A stretch of DNA of 64,000 nt from Plumapathes pennacea (lineage: Eukaryota > Cnidaria > Anthozoa > Antipatharia > Myriopathidae): positions 17,472,097 through 17,536,096 of the forward strand of contig OZ038466.1 of NCBI GenBank assembly GCA_964036295.1, read 5' to 3'. A program made the position numbers and the translations under genes. Positions 45,530 to 56,999 of the stretch are shown here, piece by piece. Position 1 is the first letter of the stretch. The number at the start of each line of letters is the position of its first letter. The notes beneath the pieces are model-generated. The model did no database searches. It was not told where the DNA came from and was given only the letters and a program-made list of their open reading frames with translations.

Positions 45530-46830
45530 GACGTAGTCTTCGTCAAAACTAAAAAGATCGTGATTAGTGACGTTATAAAAATTCCGCGCTCACGATACAA
45601 GTCTTCATACACTTTAAGGTGGTGTTACACTGGTCGATTTGCAACGACGATTTGCAACGATTCGATGTTGCGCTAAAAATCGTTGAGGTGTAACACCCCA
45701 TTGCGAACGATTTTTCGCGATGTTTGCAGTGCTGCAACGCGTTGCAAGTTTTTGAAAGCGATTCAAAAACTTGCAACGCCGTTGCGTGGATTTGGAGCAA
45801 ATCGGCGTTGCAAATCGTCGTTGCAAATCGACCAGTGTAACACCAGCTTAAGAACTAAAAAATCACAAGTAGCGATGTCTAAATATATTGCACTTTCGAT
45901 GCAAGCCTTCATAAGCACCAGTAAATCACGAGACCGACGTATACATATTTGCGCTTTCGATACAAGTCATCATAAGAACCAGAGATTTACGAGTAGCGAC
46001 GTATAAATACTCTGCACTCAGGATACAAGTCTTCGTAGAAACCTACAATGTGCACGAGTAGCGAGGTATATTGTGCACTCAAGATGAAAGTCTTCGTAAA
46101 AGCCTACAGTGTATAACACAAGTAGCGACGCATAAATAATCCGAGCTATGGATACAAGTCTTCGAAAAAGTACAAAGTACAAATATTCTGCGCTCAAGAT
46201 GCAAGTCCTCGTAAAAGCCTACAATGTACACGAGTAGCGATGTATAAATATTCTGCGCTCAACATACAAGTCTTGCAGTAAATCGGCGCTTCGGATATAA
46301 GTCTTCATAAGAAGTACAAAGTTCACGAGTCATACAAGTCTTACAGTAAAATCCGCGCTATGGATACAAGTCTTCATAAAAAGTACAAGGTTCACGAGCA
46401 GCGACGTATAAATAGTCTGCGCTCAAGATACAAGTCCTCGTAAAAGCCTTCAATGTATACAGGTCGCGACCTATAAATAATCCGAGCGCATGGTACAAGT
46501 CATCATAACAACTAGAGATTCACAAGTAGCGATGTATGAATACTTCGCGCTTTCACGATATAAGTCTTAATGAAAACTAGATATTCACGAGTAGCGGCGT
46601 ATAAACATTCGGCGCTCAAGATACATGTCCTCGTTAAAGCCTATTCTGCGCTCAAGATACCAAGTCTCACAGTAAAATCTTATAGTGTACACAGACAATG
46701 TGACGTATGAATAATCCACGAAGTCTTCATAAAAACTATAAATTCGCAAGTAGCTACTTAAAAATATTCCACACTCGACAGAAGTCTTCATCGAAACAGT
46801 AAAAGCTCACGAATAGCGATTAATTGCAGT
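45530..46830 (-). repeat. Degenerate satellite array, right arm (inverted to 38640-39390)
   Basis: Fifteen or more imperfect units built on cacgagtagcgacgtataaa, tattctgcgctcaagataca and agtcttcgtaaaagcctaca, the complement of the left array's unit. It is interrupted by the TTAA MITE at 45614-45851. Confidence 0.85.
45614..45851. mobile_element. 238-bp MITE flanked by TTAA
   Basis: TTAA then ggtggtgttacactggtcga at the left, and tcgaccagtgtaacaccagc then TTAA at the right. The inverted ends extend about 40 bases through tttgcaacgacgatttgcaa. TTAA target duplication suggests mobilisation by a piggyBac-like transposase. Confidence 0.85.
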
Positions 46831-46834
46831 ATTT

Positions 46835-47620
46835 CTGATCTCGCTTTCTCGTGTTAAACGTTTTTTCTATCGTGTGTCTCTGTTCAAGTAGACAATACAC
46901 TTCCTTTCTTACCTTTATACTTTAGTTGTGTTAAGAAACGGTTCTTCAAGGAAAAACAGCGTTCCTCATGAAGGCGGCCGATCATTTACATCCAGTCCCA
47001 GTTGCCTTGTCCATTATTTCCTTCTCTGAAGTCCTGTACAAAGAAAATTGACTTGAAATGAATTCTCTTATTTTGCACAAGGAAGACAGTATAGGTTATT
47101 AAAACAGTTTGTTACAAAGGAGTGTAGAGCGCACGCGGGTATATAATATCCTTGACTGACTATGATCAAGAAACAATTTCTTCTCCTTGGGGGAGGGGAG
47201 GGGAGGGGAGATGACAACTTGGCTCCGGCACCAAAGCTGACGCGAGCAATGCACGTTGGGATCATGCTGTCGAAAGCAGCGCGCGCAGCAAGAAAAAATA
47301 ACTTTTCAACGGATTTAACGTACGAATACAGAGCTGACGTTAGCAAAATCAGGCTCGTTTTTGTACCATAGAATTTAGAACGATTATTTATTATACTTTC
47401 GTTCAACAAAACCACTAAAATTGGCCATTTCTCCGTCTTCCACGATGGAGCGTTTTCATTGGTCTACCAGTATCGATTGTGACATCACAAAAAGTCAGGA
47501 CTCTCACTCCAGTGAAAAGTTTTCACGGGCGTTGCTTTACGACAAAGTCTCTGAAGAAACAAGCAAAGTTTTGCCTTTTAAACGATCTGTTAACCATCCA
47601 CTCTGTATTCAAACGTTGCA
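46835..47620. other. Upstream region of the SANT gene
   Basis: Ordinary sequence apart from the G-rich tract at 47189. The frame of the SANT start codon is open upstream to another ATG at 47479, so the start could be more 5'. Confidence 0.45.
47189..47210 (+). promoter_or_regulatory. G-quadruplex-type tract
   Basis: Four consecutive runs of four or five G separated by single A. This satisfies the standard G4 pattern, about 430 bases upstream of the SANT gene ATG. A regulatory role is inference. Confidence 0.5.
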
Positions 47621-47625
47621 TAGCA

Positions 47626-50428
47626 ATGGAATCTGCCCGAAAAGAGCAAAAAAGGTACGTAAAACAATCATTCGGCATCGTTATTTTCGTAGAACTTACA
47701 GTCCTGTTTTGAGCAATGTTTGTTGCTTTTTTCAGTCAGCGAAATGCTACCAAAGCGCCCCGGTACGATACCAGGCAAAATTACCAAAAGGTAAGACACA
47801 AACCCGACATACCAAGGTATTGTTTTGTGATAGGTTACGCCCCCAACGGATCCTTTCTAATGCACGAGTATTGCTAACGTTTTGGAGTTGGATATTTCGC
47901 GATCTCACAAGTCCACAAAACATCTCAAGTCTTTCAAACAAACTTGTTTCAAGGTATTTTAAATAGCAGTTTGTTCTGAAATGATGTGGTGAAAGTCAGG
48001 GTACGACAAGCATGCTCTACGACGTTGTATTCTTGTTTGCGGTTTCACAAAAAGAGCTAACTCTAGACTGAAGTAAAGCCGACTCTTAGATTAGGAAAAT
48101 TCCGATGGTAGTTTCATCAGGAGAGTAAAATTTATGTTAGCACCAGGTGTCTGATTTGGCAGGAACTACGCCTAAAACAGTTTATCACTGGAGATGACCA
48201 CCTCATTACGACAATTTTTCTCAAACTCTCAGGTGTATGAAGAAAATAACCTTGCCGACATTGAAGCCGGTTGCTCAAGAGAACCTTACACCGGACCACC
48301 CAGGGAAGGTAAGACATCGGGGCGAAGAATCCACGTTACCGTTAGTGGGAGTTCGACTATAGCATAGCATAGCACAACACAACACCATAGCACAGCAAAG
48401 CGCAACGCTTGACAACGCAAATCGATACAGCGAATCACAAAGTACAAAAAGATGTGTTTAAAAATAATCAGAGCCATTTTTCATCAACAGAATGGGTCGA
48501 CCCTAAGATCTTTGAGGAACAGATGATAAAGTACGGTCACATCTCTGATTTTGAACGTCGGCAATGGACAGAGCGACAGGAGAGGATCTTTGCCCTCCGG
48601 TAAGTCACCACTGTCGTCGTTGTTGTTGTTGCTACTGTATTCACTGTCATAGTTGCAATGTTGCTATCCGAGGTAACTCGATTATGACCAAATTATCCGT
48701 ACCAATGACTAAGTCAGTACATTATCCCATTTCGTAAGGTAGTGAGTAATCTAATACATGTTTTAAAATCCGACTTCGTTGTACGCTCTGCTAATCGCGG
48801 CGGTATACTAAAAAGGTACCAAGCAAGGGATTCTATATATATATTCTATGTTTATTTATGTTTTGTTTCAGCTTAATGAAGTATGGCAGAGATTTTACTA
48901 AGATCGCCTGGGAAGAAAAGGTAACAAACTGATGCGATGTTGTTTGATCCCGAAAGCACGAGCTGTTAGTAGAATTTGTTGAAATTGAACTATTAACTTA
49001 ATATTGTTTTAATCTTTGTGTTTCTCTACAGGACGTCTTCGCATGTGTCCGTTACTTTTACTTCTCAAAGTACAACAAGTGGTTCAGAAAGGTAGGATAA
49101 CAGAAACTTCAGTAAACATTATCGAAGCAGCAAGGACGAAACAAGTACATCATGACATTAAAACGAATTGCATTTCACGAAAGGTTCAGACTGGTTTCGC
49201 TCCTAAAACGTTTTGGCTTTCTGCAAATGAATTATATAAACAAACACAGTTGTGTGAAAACTTCTTTTTTTCGATATGACTGTACAGACACCACACTCCT
49301 TACTGTAGGTTTACGTAGACCAACGCGGAACATTCTCAAATTTTCGTGAAGCAGATTGAAGAATGCGCACCGCAAATATCTTGGGTTTAGCGTATGTTCT
49401 GGATGACTGTTCACGAGTAATGTTTGCGTCATGTTTCAAAACATCAGCCCCTACGTTCTGCAAGTCGCGCACTGGAAAAAATATACGTTATCTGATGGGC
49501 TCCTCACGTTGTAAAATTATAGAAATGGATTAATGTTATAGATGTTCGGATAAAATGCGTAGGCCTCTTTAAAAACAGAATATTTACGCCGATTATTGCG
49601 TTATTACCAGAACACCAGAAAGTTATGAAAAAATCTCTCTAAAATCACACAAGCGAGTCTCGTGGACAGTTGAAAATCACCTTGAACAAAGAGAAACTAA
49701 ACAAATCTCATTTTCTATTACTCTCAGGTTGTGGCGGAAGTCGAAGCTGCGCAGGCGCTGTTGCTGCTATCTCAACCTGTTTCTGAACGACGGCCAATAG
49801 AAATGCAATACCCCACCAAACCCAGCATGACCAGGCGGCCGGATGATTACATAGTATGACTATAAATTATAAGAAATAAGGTGTGGCAAGCAGCTGTCTT
49901 TGAAGAAATGTCATAGACTTGGCCTTTTTGTCTGGGACATTCAAATTTCAACCTTTCTACATTCGTCCAAATCCACACTTCACACAAGGCACACATGTAC
50001 ATTGATAGGTCATGGTATATTGTATATTTCTTGTTCATGCATCTGACTTGAAATTGAATAAAACAGTTGAACAAAGAAAAAAATGTACATATCTGTAATT
50101 AGATGAATATGAGCAAAAATATATATTGAGGAATAGAGGCTGAAAATTCTGTTACAGTTTCTAGAAACAAGCTATTTTTTTACTCTACTGTTTTTGTACT
50201 GTACAGTTGCTTATGTGTTTTTCTTTCTAGGATGAGGAGGATGCGTACATTCTGTACTTGCGGCTGCTCGATTGCTTCAAACCCCCTGCCACCCGGCAGG
50301 CCTCCTTTGATCTTGGTGACGATGCCAGAAGAGCCAGAGACTGGCTGGGTGAAGGTTCCCGAGCCCAAGGTGCCAAAGCCTCCAAGATCAAAGAGTGCTC
50401 GAAAGAGACGGCGTCGGGTGACTGCTAA
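47626..50428 (+). CDS. SANT-domain (ELM2-SANT-like) nuclear protein, eight exons
   Basis: Exons 47626-47654, 47736-47790, 48233-48308, 48491-48599, 48872-48920, 49032-49091, 49728-49853 and 50231-50428; all have GT-AG borders and agreeing phases, giving 233 residues as read. Residues ~78-126 form a SANT fold: QWTERQERIFALRLMKYGRD, FTKIA, then VRYFYFSKYNKWFRK. EWVDPKIFEEQMIKYG before it resembles the end of an ELM2 domain (weak). Such proteins sit in histone-deacetylase corepressor complexes (MIER/RCOR/MTA type); the exact subfamily is unclear. The last exon changes frame at CCCCC (50282-50286): read one base over, it stays open to 50762 with a basic, Gln-rich tail. Confidence 0.75.
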
Positions 50429-50762
50429 GAAGAGTGCAAAGAAACAGCAAGCTGCCAGTGAAAGATCTACCACTGATCAGAGTCAACCACCTCAAGTATC
50501 TGATAAAGTTGGAGCAGCAAGTCAGCAGCAAGCTGTCAGCCACCAAAGGTCTATCACTGACCATATTCAACCACAACAACTCTCTGATACAGAGGGTGTG
50601 AGGCAGCAGCAAGCTGACAACAAGCAAAGATGCAGCACCAGCAGAAAGCGACCACACAAGGCCAACAATGACCATGAGAAAGAGGGTGCCAGTCAACCAC
50701 CCAGTGCTAAGAGACCACGCACTCAAAGATCAATCAGGCCACCACAGAGACTGAACTTGTAG
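50287..50762 (+). pseudogene. Out-of-frame basic tail of the SANT protein
   Basis: In the frame one base downstream of the spliced one, 158 codons run to a TAG at 50760. The peptide reads PPGRPPLILVTMPEEPETGW, then a lysine/arginine cluster (KSARKRRRRVTAKKSAKK), then two imperfect Gln-rich repeats (RSTTDQSQPPQVSD and RSITDHIQPQQLSD) and a second basic patch (SRKRPHK). The repeats vary mostly by conservative changes, as expected of real coding sequence. It is probably the true C-terminus, disconnected by a one-base difference. Could be an assembly error, a polymorphism or a real break. Confidence 0.6.
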
Positions 50763-51215
50763 ACTATTCCATAACAAATTGAGATTTAGGTTAATATTAC
50801 TGTCAGAGGAAATAATCAGCAAAATTTGTGAGATATTATAGAACAGAAAGACAATTTTTGTACAGAAATGAATGTAACCACTGTACAGTGAATACTACTA
50901 AATATATAAATTTACTGTACTCTATATCTTTGGAGTCCTGCATAGCAATCTTGAGAGAGCCATACACTATGTCACAAGAGATAATGATGCATTAGATTGC
51001 ACAGATGCATTGACCTCCTTCGTCTGAGGCCCAAACAAGGGCTGAAAAAATGCACTGGTCAAGAAAACTTTTTGTATATGAGCCAATCTTTATAAGAATC
51101 ATCTGCAAATCCTGATTTCTGTATCAATATTCCTCAGACACAATGTTGTCTATATTCCCAAATCTAAGCTCTCAAAATTGATGATTTTTGGAGAAAACAA
51201 TATAGTGTTCTCAAC
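50763..51215 (+). other. 3' flank of the SANT gene, nothing else seen
   Basis: AT-rich; likely 3' untranslated sequence followed by spacer. No canonical AATAAA near the stop. Confidence 0.4.
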
Positions 51216-51239
51216 AAATGCTTTCAAATCAGCCCCTGC

Positions 51240-51440
51240 AATTCGTGAAATATTCTTATATTAGGACATCAAACAACACCAACCTTTCTACAGACTTGCT
51301 TGGTCCTTGCTGCTATTCATGTCCACATGAAACTGTCCAGCCTTTTTACGTTGTCCCCATGGTCCACAGCAACCTCATACTGTGTTGTCGTGTTGTGTTT
51401 GTCCCCATTTTTTTCCATGTTGCTCTACAAAATTAATGAA
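51240..51440. repeat. Repeat R2, copy a (with 55265-55480)
   Basis: aggacatcaaacaa, cagacttgcttggtccttgc, tgaaactgtcca, ccccatggtccacagcaacc and tcatactgt occur in the same order and orientation in copy b at about 85% identity by eye. Confidence 0.75.
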
Positions 51441-51670
51441 GGTACAGAATATGTATAGATGCATTGCCAGAAATCGTGGACAAGATGGCGAACGCGCGTG
51501 CGCAATACAAGCGTAATGGCGTCGATACAGCATAAGAAAATGTATGAGAATGTTCAAATTTCACAAATATATCATTATACACATTAGATTTCCACAGTGC
51601 CAGCATCTAAACTTGATGAGGATCGATCTAACAACATAAATAACACAAAAGCAGGTACTGAAACGGAGGC

Positions 51671-51889
51671 CTACCCACTTCCGGAGACGAGTGCATTCTC
51701 TGCCTGTTTCTCTCCACTTTTCTCATACATTTCCTTATAATCTGCCTCAAATGGCTTCCGGTATTCGTCAACTAACGGGAGAGCACGACTATGTAGTTCA
51801 AGTGCCAGCATCTGAATATGTTCAAGAGTCTTCGATGTCTTCAAATCGTTCGTAAAAGGCCTGATAATTCCACGCCAAAGCTCTTCCAC
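51671..51889 (-). CDS. Small unrecognised ORF or exon, 72 codons
   Basis: Read on - it starts MEELWRGIIRPFTNDL and ends ENALVSGSG. Composition is protein-like: amphipathic, balanced charge, with a helix-rich stretch HIQMLALELHSRALPLVDEY. A possible donor (GTAGGC) overlaps the stop, so it could be a first exon. Upstream at 51900-52080 is GC-richer sequence consistent with a promoter. I do not recognise the family. Confidence 0.4.
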   Translation of the reverse strand: MEELWRGIIRPFTNDLKTSKTLEHIQMLALELHSRALPLVDEYRKPFEADYKEMYEKSGEKQAENALVSGSG

Positions 51890-52410
51890 AGACGTACTTT
51901 TATCCGAAATTTATCGTGAAATCGGCCACCATGTTTACATGTTCGACTACGGAGGAAGGCGAGAAACAGAAGCCCAATGGCTGCACAATCTCACAGCAGC
52001 CGCCATGTTTACTTTTCTTCATCTAGCAATGATTTCTGGGATTTAATTTAGCTCCCAGGCCGCCACGATTTAAAAAATTTGCCAGGAGATTTGGACGAGG
52101 CGATCATGGCTGTTTATACAAGAGGAGACATAGAATGGAGCTTGGAATTCCAGGAAAATATTCACATTTATTGTGCTCGCCACTAAAGTGCTTTTTCAGT
52201 AGAAGTAGGTTCTCTGCATTAACATAGTGCAGCTTTAGTGAAGTTTTGGAGTGACCTTAGTGACAATTCTTGGTGTAATACGATACACCGCTGACAAGTT
52301 AGCGCAGGCTCAAAATGTCCACGATTTCTGACAATGTGTCTGTTTTAGCCAGCATATATGGTGGGAGAAATTGTGCCAGTAATTGGTAATGGTATTCAAC
52401 ACTTCCCTAC

Positions 52411-52590
52411 TTAACCCTTTCACTCCCCAGCTCAAATTGCAGATTCTCTCAACCTTTTCAGAAGAAATGTATGAGTGATGGAGTGAGAATATTGATAGTT
52501 AAACCAGCTTACAGTAGCAAGCTATCAAAAGCCAAGCTCTTCTTACTGTATGATATGTATCTCTGATCAACAAATGGGTCCAGTAAGACC
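52411..52590. mobile_element. MITE, TTAACCCTTTCA family, copy d
   Basis: ttaaccctttcactccccag, cagattctctcaaccttttc and gtatgagtgatggagtgaga match the other three copies, with the right end less clear. Confidence 0.7.
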
Positions 52591-52599
52591 CTGAACATT

Positions 52600-54030
52600 G
52601 TTATTTTAGGCGGTGTCAGACAAATGCAGACTGCAGACCACAGGATAGAAATAAAATAAAACAAAACAAAATACAAAAACTTACATAATAGAAATACGAT
52701 AATCGCAGATACCCCTCGCTCTGACATTGATGGGACTTTACTTTGGTACTCCCAAGAAGAGTAGCCTTTGTTTTACCGAAATGTTGACTCAATCTTTTCT
52801 TCGAAGTCAAATGCTACACACAAAGGAAGGAGAAAAAGAATGGTGTGTGTTATACTTTTGCGTTGAAAAAAAGAATCGATTGCGTGACGAAGTACGTATT
52901 TCCCACGGTCGGTCGGCACGACAAATTAATTTATACAGTCTGCCAAGCACGTTCTCAAAATCTAATACTCAAATTTTGAAGTTTGTCGGCCGTCGTAGTA
53001 CGGGAAAAAAACAAACACTGATTCTCCAATTTTGAATTCATAGGCAGCACAATTAAATAGGCTTCCTGTGCAATTTGTTTTTACTCTGGGTTGCATGCAC
53101 AAGACTCAGGCATGCATGTTTAATGAGCTCAAATTGTTTTGTACGTGAACGCGCTCAAAACAACATGATTTCTCCCAGAATCAAAGCAAAACTTGAACGG
53201 TTTACTTCAAATTATACACGGGCTTCAGACCTAGTCATACTTCTAAGGGCTTGTGAACAATTCTCGCTGCAATCACCGCATGTCAAATTACAGTATTTGT
53301 TACAGTTTTAGTCTTGAAAGAAATAATAAGACATCTGACTAAATCATTCAAGACTCCAAGTTCCGATTGCTCTGAGCCAATACAGTAGCCGAAACTGGCG
53401 ACAGAAGCGTATAAAAAGAATACTTCGAGGGAAAATGATCAGCATACAGATTTTAATACAAGTGATCGAGTTACAAGATACGGGTAGAATATATTTGTCA
53501 CGGTGATTGTTCGCTTTCCACTGACTAACCTTTGTTGCTTGTCCTTTCTGAATAAGGATCTGAGTTTAACACAAGACGGCGTCTGAAGCTCCCGATTTGC
53601 TTGATCTTCTTCGGCACGCTTCCGTTCATGATGCTGTCGGTTATCAAATGTTTGCCGTCTTTTCTCTAGACGTATTTATTTGGCGCTGTTCGATTGTTTC
53701 ACGATTTCGCTTTGCCCGGCTAGTTCCCTTCTCTTTTGCAGACGAGCTTCGCGAGACCGTGCTGTGTCAAGTTTTCCAGTTTTCAAATTCATCTTCGTGA
53801 ACGCAGTTACGTACAGTTGTTGCTTCGTTCAAACCTTTGTTTGACCTCGCTTTGATGCTAATCGATAATTATTATTACGTCATTGCCTTAGAGGTCGCCC
53901 TATGACAGACTGACAGACTGACTGACGAACATTAGATTTCGAGATGGCGACTCGATTGGAGTCTCCACACAAAGCGATTTTGCTGCATTAGCGCCGTGAT
54001 TATTACCCTCACTTCGCTTCGCTCGGGGAA
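52600..54030. other. Intergenic, no gene supported
   Basis: Open frames at 52727-53035 and 53075-53311 show no family features. gacagactgacagactgact at 53903 is a short simple repeat. Confidence 0.4.
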
Positions 54031-55185
54031 AATAAAATAAAACAAAACACCGCATCATGGTGCAAATACAAAACAAAAACTTACGCAAAATGCCGTGAAA
54101 TAAGTTCGAACGATATCATCCAAACCATTGCGGAAATTCATCATCCAAACCGACTTATTGGATCAGAAAATTCCTTCCTCCCCTCAAGAGTATCTGATCT
54201 GCTCGATAAGCATGTACTTTTCGACCGCACCTTTCCCCTCTCAACCACATTTTTGTGCTCGCCCCATTTCTCGTGTGGCCTTGCTACGCAATATGACTGC
54301 ACAGCAACCGAAATATTTCGTATTTGATAACTTCAAAACTTTCAGCTCTGGTTTTTTAGTTTCCTGCCAAATAGTTTTGCGCTGCCAATCACAGGAACTG
54401 CCATGCAAACCAGTAATGAATACGAGACATTTGAATGATTACTACATCTCAGTCCAAAAATTTTGTCCAAGTAAAGAATTCTGCAACAGGTATTTTTCTG
54501 ATGTCATCACTTTGGTACTCTTCGTTTTTTTCGTCAAGTTCATGTTTATCATATACTCAGTTAATGACACCAGCCCCTGGTCATGTAAACAAATCAGCAA
54601 GTGTTTTAACCCATTGCGCCCCAAAGATGAAGCCACATATAACAATATAGTTGACCCGCATACACTGCTTAAATACATACATACATTTTTTATTGAAGCT
54701 CCCCAAATGCTTTGTATAATGATCATTCAAGATAGAAACTGATTGGCTCAAAAGCCCCAAGTTGCACGATTAAGTTCATGTTCACAAAACAAACCGGCGA
54801 AATGAACACCTTGAATTTCTTGTCATATACAGCCAAGTCAATTTACCTGAAATTTGCCTGTCCCCACTTTAAGTGCGCATTATTCAGTTAGTTTGGAGAT
54901 CATGACCGCACGAGAAATGGGGCGAGTACAAGAATGTGGTTGAGGGGGGAGGGGTGCGGTCGAAAAGTACATACGTATCGAGTGGATCAGAAACGCTTGA
55001 CAGAAGGAAGAAATTTTCTGATCCAATAAGTCAGTTTGGATGATGAATTTTCCACAATGGTTTGGATTATATCGTTTGTCAAGCTCACGGGAACCAATCG
55101 AACTTATTTCACAGCATTTTACGTAAGTTTTTGTTTTGTATTTGCACCGTGATGCGGTGTTTTGTTTTATTTTATTTTATTTTAT
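54031..55185. mobile_element. Inverted-repeat element with ~270-bp arms
   Basis: Left arm 54031-54290 (aaaacaaaacaccgcatcat, gtacttttcgaccgcacctt, gccccatttctcgtg) is matched by its complement at 54900-55185. The 600-base centre holds a 204-codon open frame (54128-54742) that begins in the left arm; I see no conserved domain in it and do not call it a gene. Confidence 0.8.
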
Positions 55186-55264
55186 GTAAAGTTTTTGTAT
55201 TTTGTTTTTATTTTATTTTATTTCTAGTCTGCAGTCTGCAGTCTGCATTTGTCCGACATCGTAT

Positions 55265-55480
55265 TTTAGGACATCAAACAAGATAACAAGACCAACCTTG
55301 CTGAAGACTTGCTTGTTCCTTGCTACTTTTCATGTCCATGTGAAACTGTCCACAGTATATAGTCAACAGTCTTTTCATGTTCTTCCCATGGTCCACACCA
55401 GCCTCATACTGTACTGTACATTGTCATGGTTGCCCCCATTTTTTGTTGTTGCTCTGCAAATGAAGCGACAGATGCTTTGT
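55265..55480. repeat. Repeat R2, copy b
   Basis: See copy a at 51240. Both copies follow a (t)ttattttatt-type tract or its relic, so the repeat may be linked to the inverted-repeat element beside it. Confidence 0.75.
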
Positions 55481-55499
55481 TTAGCTCACCATTATTTTG

Positions 55500-56830
55500 A
55501 AAAAGGCCAGCACAGTAAGTCTAGTAAGGGGCTGTCAACATATGTTTTCAGTTCTTTCAAAATTTATTAAAATATTCTAAAAGCCTGAAATAAGACCACT
55601 GTTTCCACAGATCTTAGTGCCACATGAGGATTAAACAAAGGTTGTAAAGTCTTTTGTGATCAAAGTCAGTACACAGCTTACTTGATGACCAGTCCTCATA
55701 TTTATCATGTTACCATAGAACATAAAGCAACTCTACAGTACTAACACAGTTTGAAAGTGTGGTTCCTGTATACCCTGTCAGGTAAAGCAACAAAGTTCTA
55801 AAATATTGTCTTAACTTCGAAATAAACAGCTTTGACAAACAGCCACTCAGAATTATGTCTCGGCAATCATGAAAATGGCACACTTATTTTGTGGCAATAC
55901 TGTACACTTATTTTGGTTCAGTACATTCAACTTACAGGAAGTCACAACATTGACATCAATGCTTGGAGGATAAACAAATTAAACCCTACCTAACCCTACC
56001 TTTGTTCAATATGCATTTTGAACGTGTTTTTTGGTTCGCTTAGTTTTAGCTGTACTGTATACACGTAAATTATTATAAATGTTACAAAGCTTCAGAAATC
56101 GAGTTGTTGGCTCATGGCACGACTCTCTAGTTCCCTAGTATATTGTATGCACCAAAAATATCAATGATTCTGGCTGCTCTTGCAAACATTCCAAAAAAAA
56201 GAAAATCCCATTTTAGCCCTTACTACACACCAAGACCACATGTCACATTGACACCTGGTGACAGCTTGCTGTTACACAGCCAACATATACAGTAGGTGAA
56301 TGCATCTGCACTTGTTGATTTTGTAGGGTCTATATTTTGATGGTGCAATAGAGAAAATATTAAGTTTCTAGTCCCTGTTATTTCAGATGTGGTTTACTTA
56401 AGTTGAATATGTTATAATTTTTTCAGACAAAGATTAAAGCTGATTTTTGATGGAAAGTTGCCCCTGAGCCTTGAGAGGGTACTAATCCAGACCTCTATTT
56501 CATTTTAGAACGTTTGTCAATCAGTCAGTCATGACATTAGCTTTGCTTCACATAATGACTGATGGAAGACTTCCATTCCTAATGAGGTCTTTTGCTCCTA
56601 ATAAGGAAAGTGAATGTGTTCATCACACATTCTATCACAGAACCACAACTGAAACAAACTACACTGCTGTATTCATAACTAAAAATATAAATTGGAAATT
56701 GGAAAACTGGAAACCCACATAAAAGGAAAGCTTGCCAGCTGGAAAATGAGTGAAATGATTTCTTTGAGGCATCATGGAGCCATTCCCGAGCACAACAAAA
56801 TACAACATCTGTGAGAGTTGTTTCATACAA
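55500..56830. other. Intergenic, nothing recognised
   Basis: AT-rich spacer without repeats or coding frames that I can support. Confidence 0.4.
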
Positions 56831-56832
56831 GC

Positions 56833-56985
56833 AGGCCTTATTCGTATTCTCACCGACAGCCTGGGGCGAGGATGTCATGACTGTGCGGGGGAAAGGGACA
56901 GAAAATACTTACTTTCCCCTGCATGAGTTTCTATTCTGTGGTCATGACATCCTCACCTCAGGCTGTTCATGAGAGAATAAGGCCT
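56833..56985. mobile_element. 153-bp hairpin MITE
   Basis: aggccttattcgtattctca, then gaggatgtcatgac, is mirrored by gtcatgacatcctcac and gagagaataaggcct, with a loop of about 55 bases. Confidence 0.8.
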
Positions 56986-56999
56986 ATTACTGTGACAAA

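Noticed and set aside
54128..54742. 204-codon open frame
   Set aside because: It begins in a repeat arm, shows no domain, and has neither splice sites nor codon-level evidence; kept only as a question in the findings.
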